Assembly: GCF_033898525.1 (NCBI RefSeq)
Contig: NZ_JAXAFJ010000004.1
Span: forward strand, 1 to 64,000
Source: Flaviflagellibacter rhizophilus
Lineage (GTDB): Bacteria > Pseudomonadota > Alphaproteobacteria > Rhizobiales > Methylopilaceae
DNA: 64,000 nucleotides
Direction of reading: 5' to 3'
The position numbers and the translations under genes are program-made. Positions 37,016-45,779 of the stretch are shown in pieces; position 1 is the stretch's first letter, and the number at the start of each line of letters is the position of its first letter. The notes under the pieces were generated by a model that made no database searches, had not been told where the DNA came from, and worked only from the letters and a program-made list of their open reading frames with translations.

Positions 37016-37609
37016 TCAGAACTGGACCTTGGGGGCCGTCTGGTTCTGCTCGGACGTGGCGAAGGCGGCCTTCGGCTCCGCACCGTAGATCCAGGCCCAA
37101 AGGCGGCCGGGGAAGGTGCGGACCTCCGTGTTGTAGGTCTGAACGGTCTGGATATAGTCGCGTCGAGCCACGGCAATGCGGTTCTCGGTGCCTTCGAGCT
37201 GGGACTGCAGGGCAAGGAAGTTCTGGTTGGACTTCAACTCCGGATAGTTCTCCGTCACGGCCAGCAGCCGCCCGAGTGCGCCGGACAATTGCTCCTGCGC
37301 CTGCTGGAAGCGTTCGATGGCCGCGGGATCGCTGAGCTGGTCCGTGTTGACGTTGATGGACGTCGCCTTTGCCCGCGCCTCCACGACGGCGGTCAGGGTC
37401 TCGCGCTCCTGCGCGGCAAAGCCCTTCACCGTCTCGACAAGATTGGGGATCAGTTCCGCCCGGCGCTGGTACTGGTTCTGCACCTCGCTCCACGAGCCCT
37501 TCACCTGCTCGTCCAGCGTCGGGATGGTGTTGACGCCGCAGCCGGCGACAAGGCTGCCGAGAAGGAGCGCCGCCAGTACGGCGCGCAGGCGAGAGAAGAC
37601 AGTGACCAC
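37016..37609 (-). CDS. lemA: LemA family lipoprotein
   Basis: A protein of 197 residues with the LemA core RRAELIPNLVETVKGFAAQERETL in a long helical bundle (RRAELIPNLVETVKGF near residue 50) and a C-terminal YNTEVRTFPGRLWAWIYG. The N-terminus has a lipobox LVAGC (cysteine near residue 24), so the protein is probably lipid-anchored rather than a type II membrane protein. The start is a GTG (37609) with GGAGGT six bases upstream. First gene of the LemA-TPM-TPM unit. Confidence 0.92.
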   Translation of the reverse strand: MVTVFSRLRAVLAALLLGSLVAGCGVNTIPTLDEQVKGSWSEVQNQYQRRAELIPNLVETVKGFAAQERETLTAVVEARAKATSINVNTDQLSDPAAIERFQQAQEQLSGALGRLLAVTENYPELKSNQNFLALQSQLEGTENRIAVARRDYIQTVQTYNTEVRTFPGRLWAWIYGAEPKAAFATSEQNQTAPKVQF

Positions 37610-37667
37610 GGCTGGACCTCCGGCAGGCTGATTGCTTCCCCAATTGCGGAAGCATGGCACTAACCGT

Positions 37668-38111
37668 TCAGCGCGTCACTGGTTCCGCACGTCGCAATCC
37701 CGACCAGCGGCCGGAGGATATCCAGTAGGCGAGGCCGGCCACCACTCCGGCTGCGGCGATCACGCCGGGTTCGGTCGGAAGCGCCGGGTAGTCGTCGACT
37801 CCGAGGAAGCGCGTGAGAAGGGCCGCGATGCCAAGCCCGGTCGCCACGAAGAAGAACACGCTGCGCAAGGACAGGATTTCGGCGATGCCGATGGCAACCA
37901 GAGCCGGACCCAAAGCCGTGTAGCCGATGATCGCGCTCATCACGAGCGCATCGGTGATCACCGCAAAGGCCGTCATGGTCACGAGGTCGGGCGCGCCGGC
38001 GACGGGAGGATATGCCCTCGCCCACTCCACGGCCCCGAGAACCGTCACGGCGGCGAAGATCGCGGCCAGATATCCGATGGGTATCAGGATGATGCGCAGA
38101 AGCAGGTTCAC
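37668..38111 (-). CDS. Four-helix membrane protein, unknown
   Basis: A protein of 147 residues with four hydrophobic stretches (about 3-25, 42-65, 68-100, 118-135). It starts at a GTG (38111) whose last two bases overlap the rlmN stop codon (GTGA), so its translation is coupled to rlmN. This rlmN-linked membrane protein occurs in related alphaproteobacteria, but I cannot assign a function. Confidence 0.75.
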   Translation of the reverse strand: MNLLLRIILIPIGYLAAIFAAVTVLGAVEWARAYPPVAGAPDLVTMTAFAVITDALVMSAIIGYTALGPALVAIGIAEILSLRSVFFFVATGLGIAALLTRFLGVDDYPALPTEPGVIAAAGVVAGLAYWISSGRWSGLRRAEPVTR

Positions 38112-39301
38112 TCGGCGGCGATGCCTGCCGCTGCCATGCGCTCGTTGGCGCGCAGGCGCTCGGTCGCGGATTTCAGCTGGCCACACGCCGCCAGGATGTC
38201 GCGCCCCCGCGGCGTGCGAACTGGAGAGGCATAGCCTGCCCGGAATACGATCTCGGAGAACTCCTCGATCCTGTCCCAGTCCGAACACTCGTAACCCGTT
38301 CCCGGCCACGGATTGAACGGGATCAGGTTGATCTTGGCCGGAATGCCCTTCAGCAGCCGTACCAATTCACGTGCCTCGGCATTGCTGTCGTTGATGCCCT
38401 TGAGCATGACGTATTCGAAGGTGATGCGCCGGGCGTTCGAGGCCCCGGGATAATTTCGGCACGCCTCCAGAAGCTGCGCGATGGGGTACTTCTTGTTGAG
38501 AGGCACCAGCTTGTTGCGCAGTTCATCATTGGTGGCATGCAGCGAGATTGCCAGCATGGAGCCGACTTCGCCGCCAAGCTGCTCGATAACCGGAACCACG
38601 CCGGAGGTGGAGACGGTGATGCGGCGGCGTGACAGGGACAGCCCCTCGCCATCGGACATCACCTCGATCGCCGCTTTCACACCATCGAAATTGTAGAGCG
38701 GCTCGCCCATGCCCATGAACACGATATTGGTCACGGCGCGTTCGCCATCCGGGACAAGACCGTCGGTCGCGCGGGCCATGCCCGGCCAGTCGCCAATGCG
38801 GTCGCGGGCGATGATGAGTTGCGCGACGATCTCGGCGGAGCTGAGATTGCGGACAAGCGTCTGCGTGCCGGTGTGGCAGAAGGTACAGGCGAGGGTGCAG
38901 CCGACCTGGCTGGATACGCACAAGGTGCCGCGGTCCGCCTCGGGGATATAGACCGCCTCGACCTCGTGCGCGCGGCGATCCTTGCCGCTGGGCGGCAGGC
39001 GGATCAGCCATTTGCGGGTGCCGTCGACCGAAATCTGCTCGGAGACGACCGCTGGACGCTCCAGCGTGAAGACCTCTTCCAGCGCTGCACGCAGCCCCTT
39101 GGAGACATTGGTCATCAAGGCGAAGTCGGCGACCCCGCGATGATAGATCCAGTGCCACAGCTGGGAAACGCGCATCCGGCGCTCACGCTCCGGAACGCCA
39201 GCTTGGCCCAGCGCATCGGACAGCTCCGCGCGCGTGAGGCCTACAAGCGAGCTTCGGAACGCAGCCCCAACGGGCGCGACAGGTTCGGAGAGAGCGAGCA
39301 T
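38108..39301 (-). CDS. rlmN: 23S rRNA / tRNA (adenine-C2) methyltransferase RlmN
   Basis: A radical-SAM enzyme of 397 residues that methylates A2503 of 23S rRNA and A37 of some tRNAs. The [4Fe-4S] motif has Cys135, Cys139 and Cys142 in VGCTLACTFCHTG; Cys128 and a C-terminal cysteine in LAACGQL belong to the methyl-transfer pair region of the family. Other blocks: NIVFMGMGEPLYN, ISLHATND, LIPFNPWPG. Length is normal. A terminator lies just upstream. Confidence 0.95.
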   Translation of the reverse strand: MLALSEPVAPVGAAFRSSLVGLTRAELSDALGQAGVPERERRMRVSQLWHWIYHRGVADFALMTNVSKGLRAALEEVFTLERPAVVSEQISVDGTRKWLIRLPPSGKDRRAHEVEAVYIPEADRGTLCVSSQVGCTLACTFCHTGTQTLVRNLSSAEIVAQLIIARDRIGDWPGMARATDGLVPDGERAVTNIVFMGMGEPLYNFDGVKAAIEVMSDGEGLSLSRRRITVSTSGVVPVIEQLGGEVGSMLAISLHATNDELRNKLVPLNKKYPIAQLLEACRNYPGASNARRITFEYVMLKGINDSNAEARELVRLLKGIPAKINLIPFNPWPGTGYECSDWDRIEEFSEIVFRAGYASPVRTPRGRDILAACGQLKSATERLRANERMAAAGIAAE

Positions 39302-39317
39302 AGGCCTTTATATAGCA

Positions 39318-39346
39318 AAATAGCCCCGTTTTACACGGGGCTATTT
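39318..39346 (-). terminator. Intrinsic terminator of the glycine-rich gene
   Basis: A perfect 12-bp stem (39318-39329 with 39335-39346, 5-base loop), AT-rich at the base so that T residues follow the GC core on both strands. It ends transcription from the glycine-rich gene before rlmN starts. Confidence 0.75.
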
Positions 39347-39369
39347 CTTAACTTGATGCTTTGAACGGT

Positions 39370-39738
39370 TTACTGGGAACCGCCGCCCGAGCCGCCGGAG
39401 CCGCCACCGGCACCACCGCCGCCGGCACCACCGCCAGCACCGCCGCCGCCAGCACCGCCACCCGTACCACCAGTGCCGCCACCAGCACCACCCGTGCCGC
39501 TACCCGCGCCGCCAGCACCAGTGCTGCCGCCCGTGGAGCCGGTGCCCTGGTTGGTGTTGCTGTTGCTGCCGGTCTCCGAGGAGCCGCCTGCCTCACCCTT
39601 GCTCACGCAACCGGCAGTTCCGGCGGTGCAGTTCGGGGTCTCGGGGGTCGGGTTGCTGCCGCCGGGCGTCTGGGCGGTTGCTGCCGTCGCTGCGAAAAGC
39701 GCTGCGGCGATGGCCGGAAGAAGAACTGTCTTGCGCAT
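39370..39738 (-). CDS. Exported glycine-rich low-complexity protein
   Basis: A protein of 122 residues with a signal peptide (MRKTVLLPAIAAALFAATAATA) and a short linker carrying two cysteines (TPNCTAGTAGC). The remaining 60 residues are almost only Gly, Ser, Thr and Ala in GGX repeats (GGGTGGTGGGAGGGGAGG). It has a good AAGGAGC site and its own terminator, so it is a real transcript. The repeats suggest a flexible or adhesive extracellular chain; this is inference. Not a known family. Confidence 0.8.
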   Translation of the reverse strand: MRKTVLLPAIAAALFAATAATAQTPGGSNPTPETPNCTAGTAGCVSKGEAGGSSETGSNSNTNQGTGSTGGSTGAGGAGSGTGGAGGGTGGTGGGAGGGGAGGGAGGGGAGGGSGGSGGGSQ

Positions 39739-39808
39739 GAATAACGCTCCTTTGAGTGTTTCCACGTCCTCAACGAGCAGGCGCACTACAGGTTCCAGTC
39801 CGGCAGGA

Positions 39809-40315
39809 TCAGCGGCATTCCGAATTGATGCGGTCCAGAGCAGCCGAGATGCCGCGAAGCGAATAGGTGTCGGTCGTGACGTTTCCACGTCCCGAGGTCG
39901 ATGCCAGCTTAGCCTCCCCGGCGCTACGCAGCGCCGCGACGAGCCGGGCATCGTCCTGCCCGTTGGACCAGCCGCGCTGATCCTGCGTGAGGAGCTGGAA
40001 CGTCGAGGAGCCGATCGTCATGTCGACGGTGGAACCCGGCCGAAGGGGGAAGCCGACCTGGACGCTGACTTCGTCGCGGACGCGTTCCCCGGGGCGGTGC
40101 GACACGAACAGATAGGCCGGATCGCGATTGAGGCCTTCCGGCGCGCGCGATTTGGGCTGTGAGATGGCGAAGCACACCTTCCCGCCACCGCCAGTCGCGG
40201 TGTAGGCCGCCCAGTCGTTGAACTGACCCAGCAATTGCTGGCCGGTCTGCGCGGAGGAAACATCGGGCGCGAAACCGATAAGGAGCACGGCAAGTAGAAT
40301 ACGGCGGGCGAACAT
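39809..40315 (-). CDS. Invasion-associated locus B (IalB) family protein
   Basis: A periplasmic protein of 168 residues with a signal peptide (residues 1-22, SSA/QT) and the IalB domain: VCFAISQPKSRAPEG, YLFVSHRPGERVRDEVSV and the closing YSLRGISAALDRINSEC. Two cysteines (near residues 48 and 167) can pair. Bartonella IalB affects red-cell invasion, but most alphaproteobacteria carry homologues of unknown role in free-living conditions. It is probably transcribed with, or just before, the glycine-rich gene. Confidence 0.88.
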   Translation of the reverse strand: MFARRILLAVLLIGFAPDVSSAQTGQQLLGQFNDWAAYTATGGGGKVCFAISQPKSRAPEGLNRDPAYLFVSHRPGERVRDEVSVQVGFPLRPGSTVDMTIGSSTFQLLTQDQRGWSNGQDDARLVAALRSAGEAKLASTSGRGNVTTDTYSLRGISAALDRINSECR

Positions 40316-40468
40316 CTTTATCGCATCCTGATCTCGGCAGCGGCTGCTACCTGCAAATTGGCGCGGTGTGGGCTGGAAGCCCTTGAGGGATAGTGGGCCG
40401 CGAATTCCTGACAACAGGTAAAAATTGGCGGAATTTAGAAAAGAAGGATTCACAGTGACACGGAAGGA

Positions 40469-40831
40469 TCAGCTCTGCTCCGCCTTGAGACGGCCGAGCG
40501 CGTCCTGAGCGGCATGCCTGTGGCTGTCCGTGATGTGGCTGCCGACCGCCAGCAGAGCGGCGGAAAGAACGCCGGCATCGTCCGCGAGACCGAACAGGGG
40601 CAGAAAATCGGCGACCGCGTCAAAAGGCACCACGAAATACACCAGCGCCCCAAGCAGGGTCAGGCGCACGGTGTGCGGCGTCTGCCGGTCGAACGCGCAG
40701 TAATAGGCGGTCAGCGCCTGTTCGGCAAAAGGGAGCCGCGCCGCAAGGCGACGAAGCTTCGGCCAGAAGCCTTTGCGAACCAGCCGTTCCTGTTCCGCAA
40801 GATCGAGTTCCTGCGCTTCGGTATGCGTCAT
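40469..40831 (-). CDS. YkvA family (DUF1232) protein
   Basis: A protein of 120 residues with the DUF1232 core LGALVYFVVPFDAVADFLPLFGLADDA (key part VYFVVPFDAVADFLP near residue 65) and flanking helices. It begins right at the end of phhB, with a few bases of overlap or none depending on the start (GTG 40834 or ATG 40831). Function unknown; it is longer at the N-terminus than the copy beside acs. Confidence 0.85.
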   Translation of the reverse strand: MTHTEAQELDLAEQERLVRKGFWPKLRRLAARLPFAEQALTAYYCAFDRQTPHTVRLTLLGALVYFVVPFDAVADFLPLFGLADDAGVLSAALLAVGSHITDSHRHAAQDALGRLKAEQS

Positions 40832-40835
40832 CACA

Positions 40836-41147
40836 TCAATTCCTGCTGGAGGTCGAGTGATCGCCGGCTATGCGGTCGATCCTGTTGGCGAGGTCTACAT
40901 CGCGGCTGGTCAGGCCGCCGGCATCATGGCTGGTGAGCGAGATGAGCACCCGATCATAGCTGTTGCTCCAGTCCGGGTGATGGTTCATGCGCTCCGCCGC
41001 CATGGCGACCCGGGTCATGAAGGCAAATGCTGCCGGGAAATCGGCGAATCGGAATGCCTTGCTGAGGCGCTTCCCGTCCTCGATCAGTGTCCACCCGGAC
41101 GTGGTCGCGAGGGCGTCATCGAGGTCCTTGCCAATCAGCTTCGTCAT
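40836..41147 (-). CDS. phhB: 4a-hydroxytetrahydrobiopterin dehydratase (pterin-4a-carbinolamine dehydratase)
   Basis: A protein of 103 residues with the PCD active-site block MNHHPDWSNSYDRVLISL and THDAGGLT-like SHDAGGLTSRDVDLA. It recycles the pterin cofactor of aromatic amino-acid hydroxylases and may have other roles, such as in molybdopterin-related metabolism. No phenylalanine hydroxylase gene is in the window. The ATG at 41147 has GGAGAGG and lies inside the end of thpR (32 bases of overlap in a different frame). Confidence 0.93.
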   Translation of the reverse strand: MTKLIGKDLDDALATTSGWTLIEDGKRLSKAFRFADFPAAFAFMTRVAMAAERMNHHPDWSNSYDRVLISLTSHDAGGLTSRDVDLANRIDRIAGDHSTSSRN

Positions 41148-41706
41148 CGGCCTCTCCGCCATCATCGCAGCCGCTGAACGGGTAGAACTGCTCGCATATA
41201 TAGGGCCCGCCGCCCGTAGACGCACGGGAAGAGAACAATGCGAAGCCCTTGGGCTCGAAAACCTCGCCGCTGGCCGCCGCGGCATTTGCAGACAGCCAGG
41301 AAGCGACCGCTTCCGCACTGACTCCCCGCAGACGCGCCAAAGTGACGTGCGGGGTGTACTTCCGCGTCTCGGGCGGGAGGCCCAGACGGCGCATCAGCCG
41401 CTCCTGCGCCTCTTGAAGCTCGAACAGGGCGTCGCCCCCGTCCACCCTCGCATAGATGGACCGAGGCCGTGAGCCGCCGAAGGCGTCCACACCGATGAGG
41501 CGCAAGGCGAACGGCGCCACGTGGCTGCTATCCAGCAGCGCTGAGGCCTCCTCGGCGACACGATCGTCGACATCGCCCAGAAAGCGCAAGGTGACGTGGT
41601 AGTTCTCGGGCTCACCCCAGCGCGCGCCGGGCAGGCCGCCCCGCAGCAGGGACAGCCTCAATGGAAGCGGTCCGGGCAGCTTCAGCGCGGTGAACAGGCG
41701 CGGCAA
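41116..41706 (-). CDS. thpR: RNA 2',3'-cyclic phosphodiesterase
   Basis: A 2H phosphoesterase of 196 residues (LigT family) that opens 2',3'-cyclic phosphates at RNA ends. Both catalytic HxTx motifs are present as HVTL, at about residues 37 and 123. The start is probably the TTG at 41706, seven bases from GGGAGGA; another TTG lies at 41712. The C-terminal tail (DDGGEADDEADWQGPR) is acidic and covers the phhB start. Confidence 0.9.
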   Translation of the reverse strand: MPRLFTALKLPGPLPLRLSLLRGGLPGARWGEPENYHVTLRFLGDVDDRVAEEASALLDSSHVAPFALRLIGVDAFGGSRPRSIYARVDGGDALFELQEAQERLMRRLGLPPETRKYTPHVTLARLRGVSAEAVASWLSANAAAASGEVFEPKGFALFSSRASTGGGPYICEQFYPFSGCDDGGEADDEADWQGPR

Positions 41707-41718
41707 GACCAATCCTCC

Positions 41719-42402
41719 CTAGGAGCCGCGCTCGACACGGTCGAGAAATCTCTCCACCGTCGGCATTATCCGTTCGACGATGACCTGCACGCCCTCGGCG
41801 GTGGGATGAAGCCCGTCCGGGAGGTTCAGGCGCGCCTGTCCCACCACCCCGTCAAGGAAGAAGGGGTACAGCACGAGGCCGTATTGCTTCGCGAGATCGG
41901 GGTAGATGGCATCGAATGTCTCGTAATAGCCGGGCCCCAGATTGCGCGGCGCGTACATGCCTGCCAGCAACACGGGGATGTTGCGCGCCTTCAGCCGGTC
42001 AAGGATGCTTGCCAGGTATTTCCGGGCGGCGGCGGGATCGAGGCCGCGCAGCGCATCGTTGGCGCCGAGTTCCAGGATGACACCATCCGTCCCCTCGGGA
42101 ACCGCCCAGTCCAGGCGCTGCGCACCGCCCGCTGTCGTGTCGCCGGAGACGCCGGCATCCGCCACGGAGACATCGCGCCCCTTGGCCTGCAGGGCCTTCT
42201 GAAGCACGGCCGGAAAACCCTGCCCGGGCTGCAACCCGTAGCCGGCCGTGAGGCTATCTCCCAGCGCCACCAGCTTGATCGTACGAGCCATTGCAACCTC
42301 TGGTGAAATGAACAGGCACATGCAAAGCGCCACCAAAACCCCAGCCATCCGGCTGAGGCGTCCACCGGATCGTGACTGGCCGGTCGGCGTTCCGTTCTCC
42401 AT
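41719..42402 (-). CDS. tesA: Arylesterase / GDSL-type lysophospholipase (TesA-like)
   Basis: An exported SGNH hydrolase of 227 residues: signal peptide (about 1-39, VAMA/RT), block I nucleophile in ALGDSLTAGYGLQPG, the oxyanion residues DAGVSGDT and LELGANDALRG, and the Asp-His pair in LPDGLHPTAEG. It probably hydrolyses acyl esters or thioesters in the periplasm. It is divergent from the YbbA-like ABC gene across 35 bases, the arrangement found in many bacteria (tesA-ybbA-ybbP). Confidence 0.92.
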   Translation of the reverse strand: MENGTPTGQSRSGGRLSRMAGVLVALCMCLFISPEVAMARTIKLVALGDSLTAGYGLQPGQGFPAVLQKALQAKGRDVSVADAGVSGDTTAGGAQRLDWAVPEGTDGVILELGANDALRGLDPAAARKYLASILDRLKARNIPVLLAGMYAPRNLGPGYYETFDAIYPDLAKQYGLVLYPFFLDGVVGQARLNLPDGLHPTAEGVQVIVERIMPTVERFLDRVERGS

Positions 42403-42437
42403 ATGGCAGGCTCCAGATGCGGGATTTCGGGTGATTG

Positions 42438-43118
42438 ATGGCCATCGACATCGAGGGCGTGAATTTGAGCCTTGGCCGCGGAGCGGGCCGCGTCCACATT
42501 CTCAAGGATGTTTCGCTGCACATAGATAGGGGCCAGACCCTTGGCCTCACAGGCCCCTCGGGATCGGGAAAATCATCCCTTTTGATGGTGCTCGCCGGGC
42601 TGGAAAAGCCCGACAGCGGCAGCGTTTCGGTGCTCGGCACCGAAATCACCGCGCAGGACGAGGACAGCCTTGCCCGATTCCGCGGCCGTCACATCGGCGT
42701 GGTGTTCCAGAGTTTCCACCTGATCCCTACCATGACCGCCCTCGAAAACGTGGCCGTGCCGCTCGAACTCGCCGGCGTGGGCGACGCCCGGGAACGCGCG
42801 ATCATCGAACTCGAAGCCGTGGGCCTTTCGGCTCGCGCAGGGCATTACCCGGCCCAGATGTCGGGCGGCGAGCAACAGCGCGTGGCCCTTGCTCGTGCCC
42901 TTGCGCCCGGTGCCGAGATCCTCGTTGCCGACGAGCCCACCGGCAATCTTGATGAAACGACCGGCGGGACCATCGCGGACCTCATCTTCTCCACGACCCG
43001 CAAGCGCGGGGCCACACTGGTCCTCGTGACGCACGACCCGGCGCTCGCACGCCGGTGCGACCGCGTTGTTCGCATGCGCAGCGGCGTCATCGAGCCGGCC
43101 ACCTCGGTGGCCGCGTGA
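42438..43118 (+). CDS. ABC transporter ATP-binding protein (YbbA/LolD-like)
   Basis: A complete ATPase of 226 residues: Walker A GLTGPSGSGKSSLLM (near 40), Q-loop VVFQSFHLIPTMTALEN, signature MSGGEQQRVALARAL, Walker B ILVADEPTGNLD and the H-loop THD. With the permease that overlaps its stop by four bases, it forms a MacB/LolCDE-type mechanotransmission complex rather than a conduit for small solutes. Divergent from the tesA-like gene. Confidence 0.93.
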   Translation: MAIDIEGVNLSLGRGAGRVHILKDVSLHIDRGQTLGLTGPSGSGKSSLLMVLAGLEKPDSGSVSVLGTEITAQDEDSLARFRGRHIGVVFQSFHLIPTMTALENVAVPLELAGVGDARERAIIELEAVGLSARAGHYPAQMSGGEQQRVALARALAPGAEILVADEPTGNLDETTGGTIADLIFSTTRKRGATLVLVTHDPALARRCDRVVRMRSGVIEPATSVAA

Positions 43119-45643
43119 CGGCATTGCCCTTGTCGCTCCGCCTGGCGCTGCGCGAACTGCGCGGCGGCCTCACCGGATTTCGCATCTTCGTCGCGTGTCT
43201 CGCGCTTGGCGTGGCCGCCATTGCCGGCATCGGCTCGGTGGCGCGCGGCCTGAACGACGGGCTCTCCCGCGAAGGGCGCGCCATCCTGGGCGGCGACGCA
43301 TCCTTCTCGCTCGTCCATAGGGAAGCGTCGCCGGACGAGCTTCTCTTTCTCAAGGGGCAAGGCACCGTCTCCACCGTGGCCACGCTGCGGTCCATGGTGC
43401 GCGCAGAGAGCGGCGAAGCGGCCTTGGCCGAACTCAAGGCGGTCGACGACGTCTACCCGCTCGCGGGATCGCTGGTGACCAACCCGCCCCGTCCGCTGGC
43501 CGAACTTCTGGGTGAGCGCAATGGCTTCTATGGCGCCGTCGTGGACAGCGCCATGCTCGGACGGCTCAACATCGAGCCCGGTGCCAGGATCCGGCTCGGC
43601 AGCATCGACATCGAGATTCGCGCGGAACTGTCCACCGAACCTGATGCGCTGTCGGACGGCATCGGCCTCGGGCCCCGCGTCTTCGTCTCGCGGGATGCGC
43701 TCGCCGCGAGCGGCCTGATCACGCCGGGCAGCCTTGTGCGCTGGAACTACCGCGTGGCCGTGCCTGAAGATGTCGATCCGGATGGCGTGGTGGAGCGCGC
43801 GAACGAGCAGTTTCCGCAGGCCGGCTGGCGCGCCCGCACCCGCGACAATGCGTCGGAACGGCTGACCCGCAACATCGCCCTGTTCAGCCAGTTCCTGACC
43901 CTTGTCGGCCTGACCGCGCTGCTGGTCGGCGGCGTTGGCGTCGCGAATTCGGTCAGCGCCTATGTGGAACGCAAACGCGAGACCATCGCGGTGCTGAAAT
44001 GCATGGGGGCACCGGGCCGGCAGGTGTTCGGCATCTACCTTGCCCAGATCCTGCTGATCTCGGTGCTCGGCATTACCATCGGCCTCCTGATCGGCGCCGC
44101 CCTGCCCTTCGTGGTGGACTGGGCGTTCGCGGCCTTTGTTCCCCTTCCTTTCGAGCCGGGTCTTGAGGTCGGCCAGCTTGGCATCGCCGCAGCGTTCGGC
44201 CTTCTGGTCGCGATGCTGTTCGCGGTCTGGCCTCTTGGCCGGGCGCATGAACTGCCGGTCTCCGCGCTGTTCCGCGACCATGTGGCGGAGGGCGGCTCCC
44301 GCTGGCCGAAGCCGCTTTATATTGTGCTGACCGGGACCATCCTGGTGGCGCTGCTCGTGCTGACGGTCGCCGCCTCCTTCGACCGCAGGGTCGCGATCGC
44401 GTTTCTCGTGGCCGCTGCCGGCACGTTGGCCCTCCTGCGCGTGGTCGCGTTCGGCCTGGCCGCCTTGGCAAGGCGGGCTCCACGTCCGCGCACCGCGACG
44501 GCGCGCCTCGCTTTGGCGAACATCCACCGACCCGGGGCGCTGACCCCTTCCGTGGTGCTGTCGCTCGGGCTCGGCATCGCCCTGCTGGTGACGGTCACGT
44601 TAATCGACTCCAGCATCCGCCACCAGCTGGCCTCCAGCCTTCCCGAGCGAGCGCCCAGCTTCTTCTTCATCGACATTCCCAACACCGACGCCCCGGCCTT
44701 CACCGCCTTCCTTCGAGATCAGGCACCCAAGGGCGAGATCACCGAAGTGCCCATGCTTCGCGGGCGGATCACTCAACTGAAGGGGCAGAGCACGGAGAAC
44801 TACCCCGCCGGCGAGGCGGAATGGGTGCTGCGCGGCGACCGCGGGCTTACCTTCTCCGACACGCTCCCCGAGGGTTCGCAGATCACTGCCGGCACCTGGT
44901 GGGACGCGGGGCACACAGGCGACAATCTCGTCTCGTTCGAGACCGATCTCGGCCGCGAGCTTGGCCTCCAGGTCGGCGACACGATGGTCGTCAACGTCCT
45001 CGGACGCGAGATCACGGCGCGGATTGCGAACTTCCGCACGGTGGATTGGGAAAACCTTGGGATCAACTTCGTGATGGTGTTCTCGCCGAACTCCTTCGCG
45101 GGAGCACCCTACCAGACGCTTGCCACGCTCACCCTCGCGGACGGCGCGGAAACTGCGGAACGTGCCCTATTGCGCGAGGCCGCCGCGCAGTTCCCCAACA
45201 TCATCTCTGTCCGCGTCAAGGATGCGCTGGCCACCATCGCGGATCTGGCCGGCAAGCTGGTCCTCGGCATCCGCGCTGCCAGCGGCATCACGATCCTCGC
45301 AAGCGTCCTCGTCCTGGCCGGCGCGCTTGCGGCAGGCCATCGCTACCGGCTCTACGACGCCATGATCCTGAAAACGCTGGGCGGGACGCGTCGCCAGATC
45401 CTCACGGCCTTCACGCTGGAATACCTGCTGATCGGCGCCGCCTCCGGCCTGGTAGGCCTTTTGGCGGGTGCGCTGTCGGCATGGGTCGTGGTGACCCGAC
45501 TGATGAAGATGGAGTTCCACGCAGACCCGCTGGCAACCGGGCTCGTCACGCTGCTCGCGGTCGTGGTCACGGTAGCGCTCGGCCTGGCCGGAACGTGGCG
45601 GCTCGCGCGGCTGAAACCCGCCCGTGTTCTGCGAGATCTTTAG
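43115..45643 (+). CDS. FtsX-like ABC transporter permease (YbbP family)
   Basis: A permease of 842 residues with an N-terminal membrane anchor, a periplasmic MacB-like domain, a first FtsX domain (about 265-430), further helices, a second periplasmic domain and a last FtsX domain ending RLARLKPARVLRDL. This ten-helix arrangement marks the YbbP group. It starts at GTG (43115), coupled to the ATPase gene by GTGA. Likely role: moving lipids or envelope material; E. coli YbbAP has no settled substrate. Confidence 0.92.
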   Translation: MTALPLSLRLALRELRGGLTGFRIFVACLALGVAAIAGIGSVARGLNDGLSREGRAILGGDASFSLVHREASPDELLFLKGQGTVSTVATLRSMVRAESGEAALAELKAVDDVYPLAGSLVTNPPRPLAELLGERNGFYGAVVDSAMLGRLNIEPGARIRLGSIDIEIRAELSTEPDALSDGIGLGPRVFVSRDALAASGLITPGSLVRWNYRVAVPEDVDPDGVVERANEQFPQAGWRARTRDNASERLTRNIALFSQFLTLVGLTALLVGGVGVANSVSAYVERKRETIAVLKCMGAPGRQVFGIYLAQILLISVLGITIGLLIGAALPFVVDWAFAAFVPLPFEPGLEVGQLGIAAAFGLLVAMLFAVWPLGRAHELPVSALFRDHVAEGGSRWPKPLYIVLTGTILVALLVLTVAASFDRRVAIAFLVAAAGTLALLRVVAFGLAALARRAPRPRTATARLALANIHRPGALTPSVVLSLGLGIALLVTVTLIDSSIRHQLASSLPERAPSFFFIDIPNTDAPAFTAFLRDQAPKGEITEVPMLRGRITQLKGQSTENYPAGEAEWVLRGDRGLTFSDTLPEGSQITAGTWWDAGHTGDNLVSFETDLGRELGLQVGDTMVVNVLGREITARIANFRTVDWENLGINFVMVFSPNSFAGAPYQTLATLTLADGAETAERALLREAAAQFPNIISVRVKDALATIADLAGKLVLGIRAASGITILASVLVLAGALAAGHRYRLYDAMILKTLGGTRRQILTAFTLEYLLIGAASGLVGLLAGALSAWVVVTRLMKMEFHADPLATGLVTLLAVVVTVALGLAGTWRLARLKPARVLRDL

Positions 45644-45730
45644 CTAAGTCGCGTGCTCGTGAGAGAAAACCGGGACGCTTCCCGTAGAATTACGCTTGTT
45701 GCACCTGAACCGATCACCCATATTCACGAC

Positions 45731-45771
45731 TGAGATCCCGCGCCCATGAAATGCGGGGTAACAAAGGGACG
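45731..45771 (+). promoter_or_regulatory. Probable ybhL-type RNA leader
   Basis: A stem CCCGC/GCGGG (45737-45741 with 45753-45757, 11-base loop) is followed by GGTAACAAAGGGA just before the gene. The alphaproteobacterial ybhL motif is a short conserved hairpin found upstream of Bax-inhibitor-1-like (ybhL) genes, which is what follows. The GGGA at 45766-45769, which could also serve the ribosome, can pair with TCCC at 45736-45739 in place of the hairpin, a possible switch. Assignment is by position and remembered consensus, not by a covariance search. Confidence 0.6.
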
Positions 45772-45779
45772 ATAAATCT

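Noticed and set aside
39370..39560. Plus-strand Ala/Thr-rich frame opposite the glycine-rich gene
   Set aside because: A consequence of the repeated codons; only the minus-strand frame has a signal peptide, ribosome-binding site and terminator.
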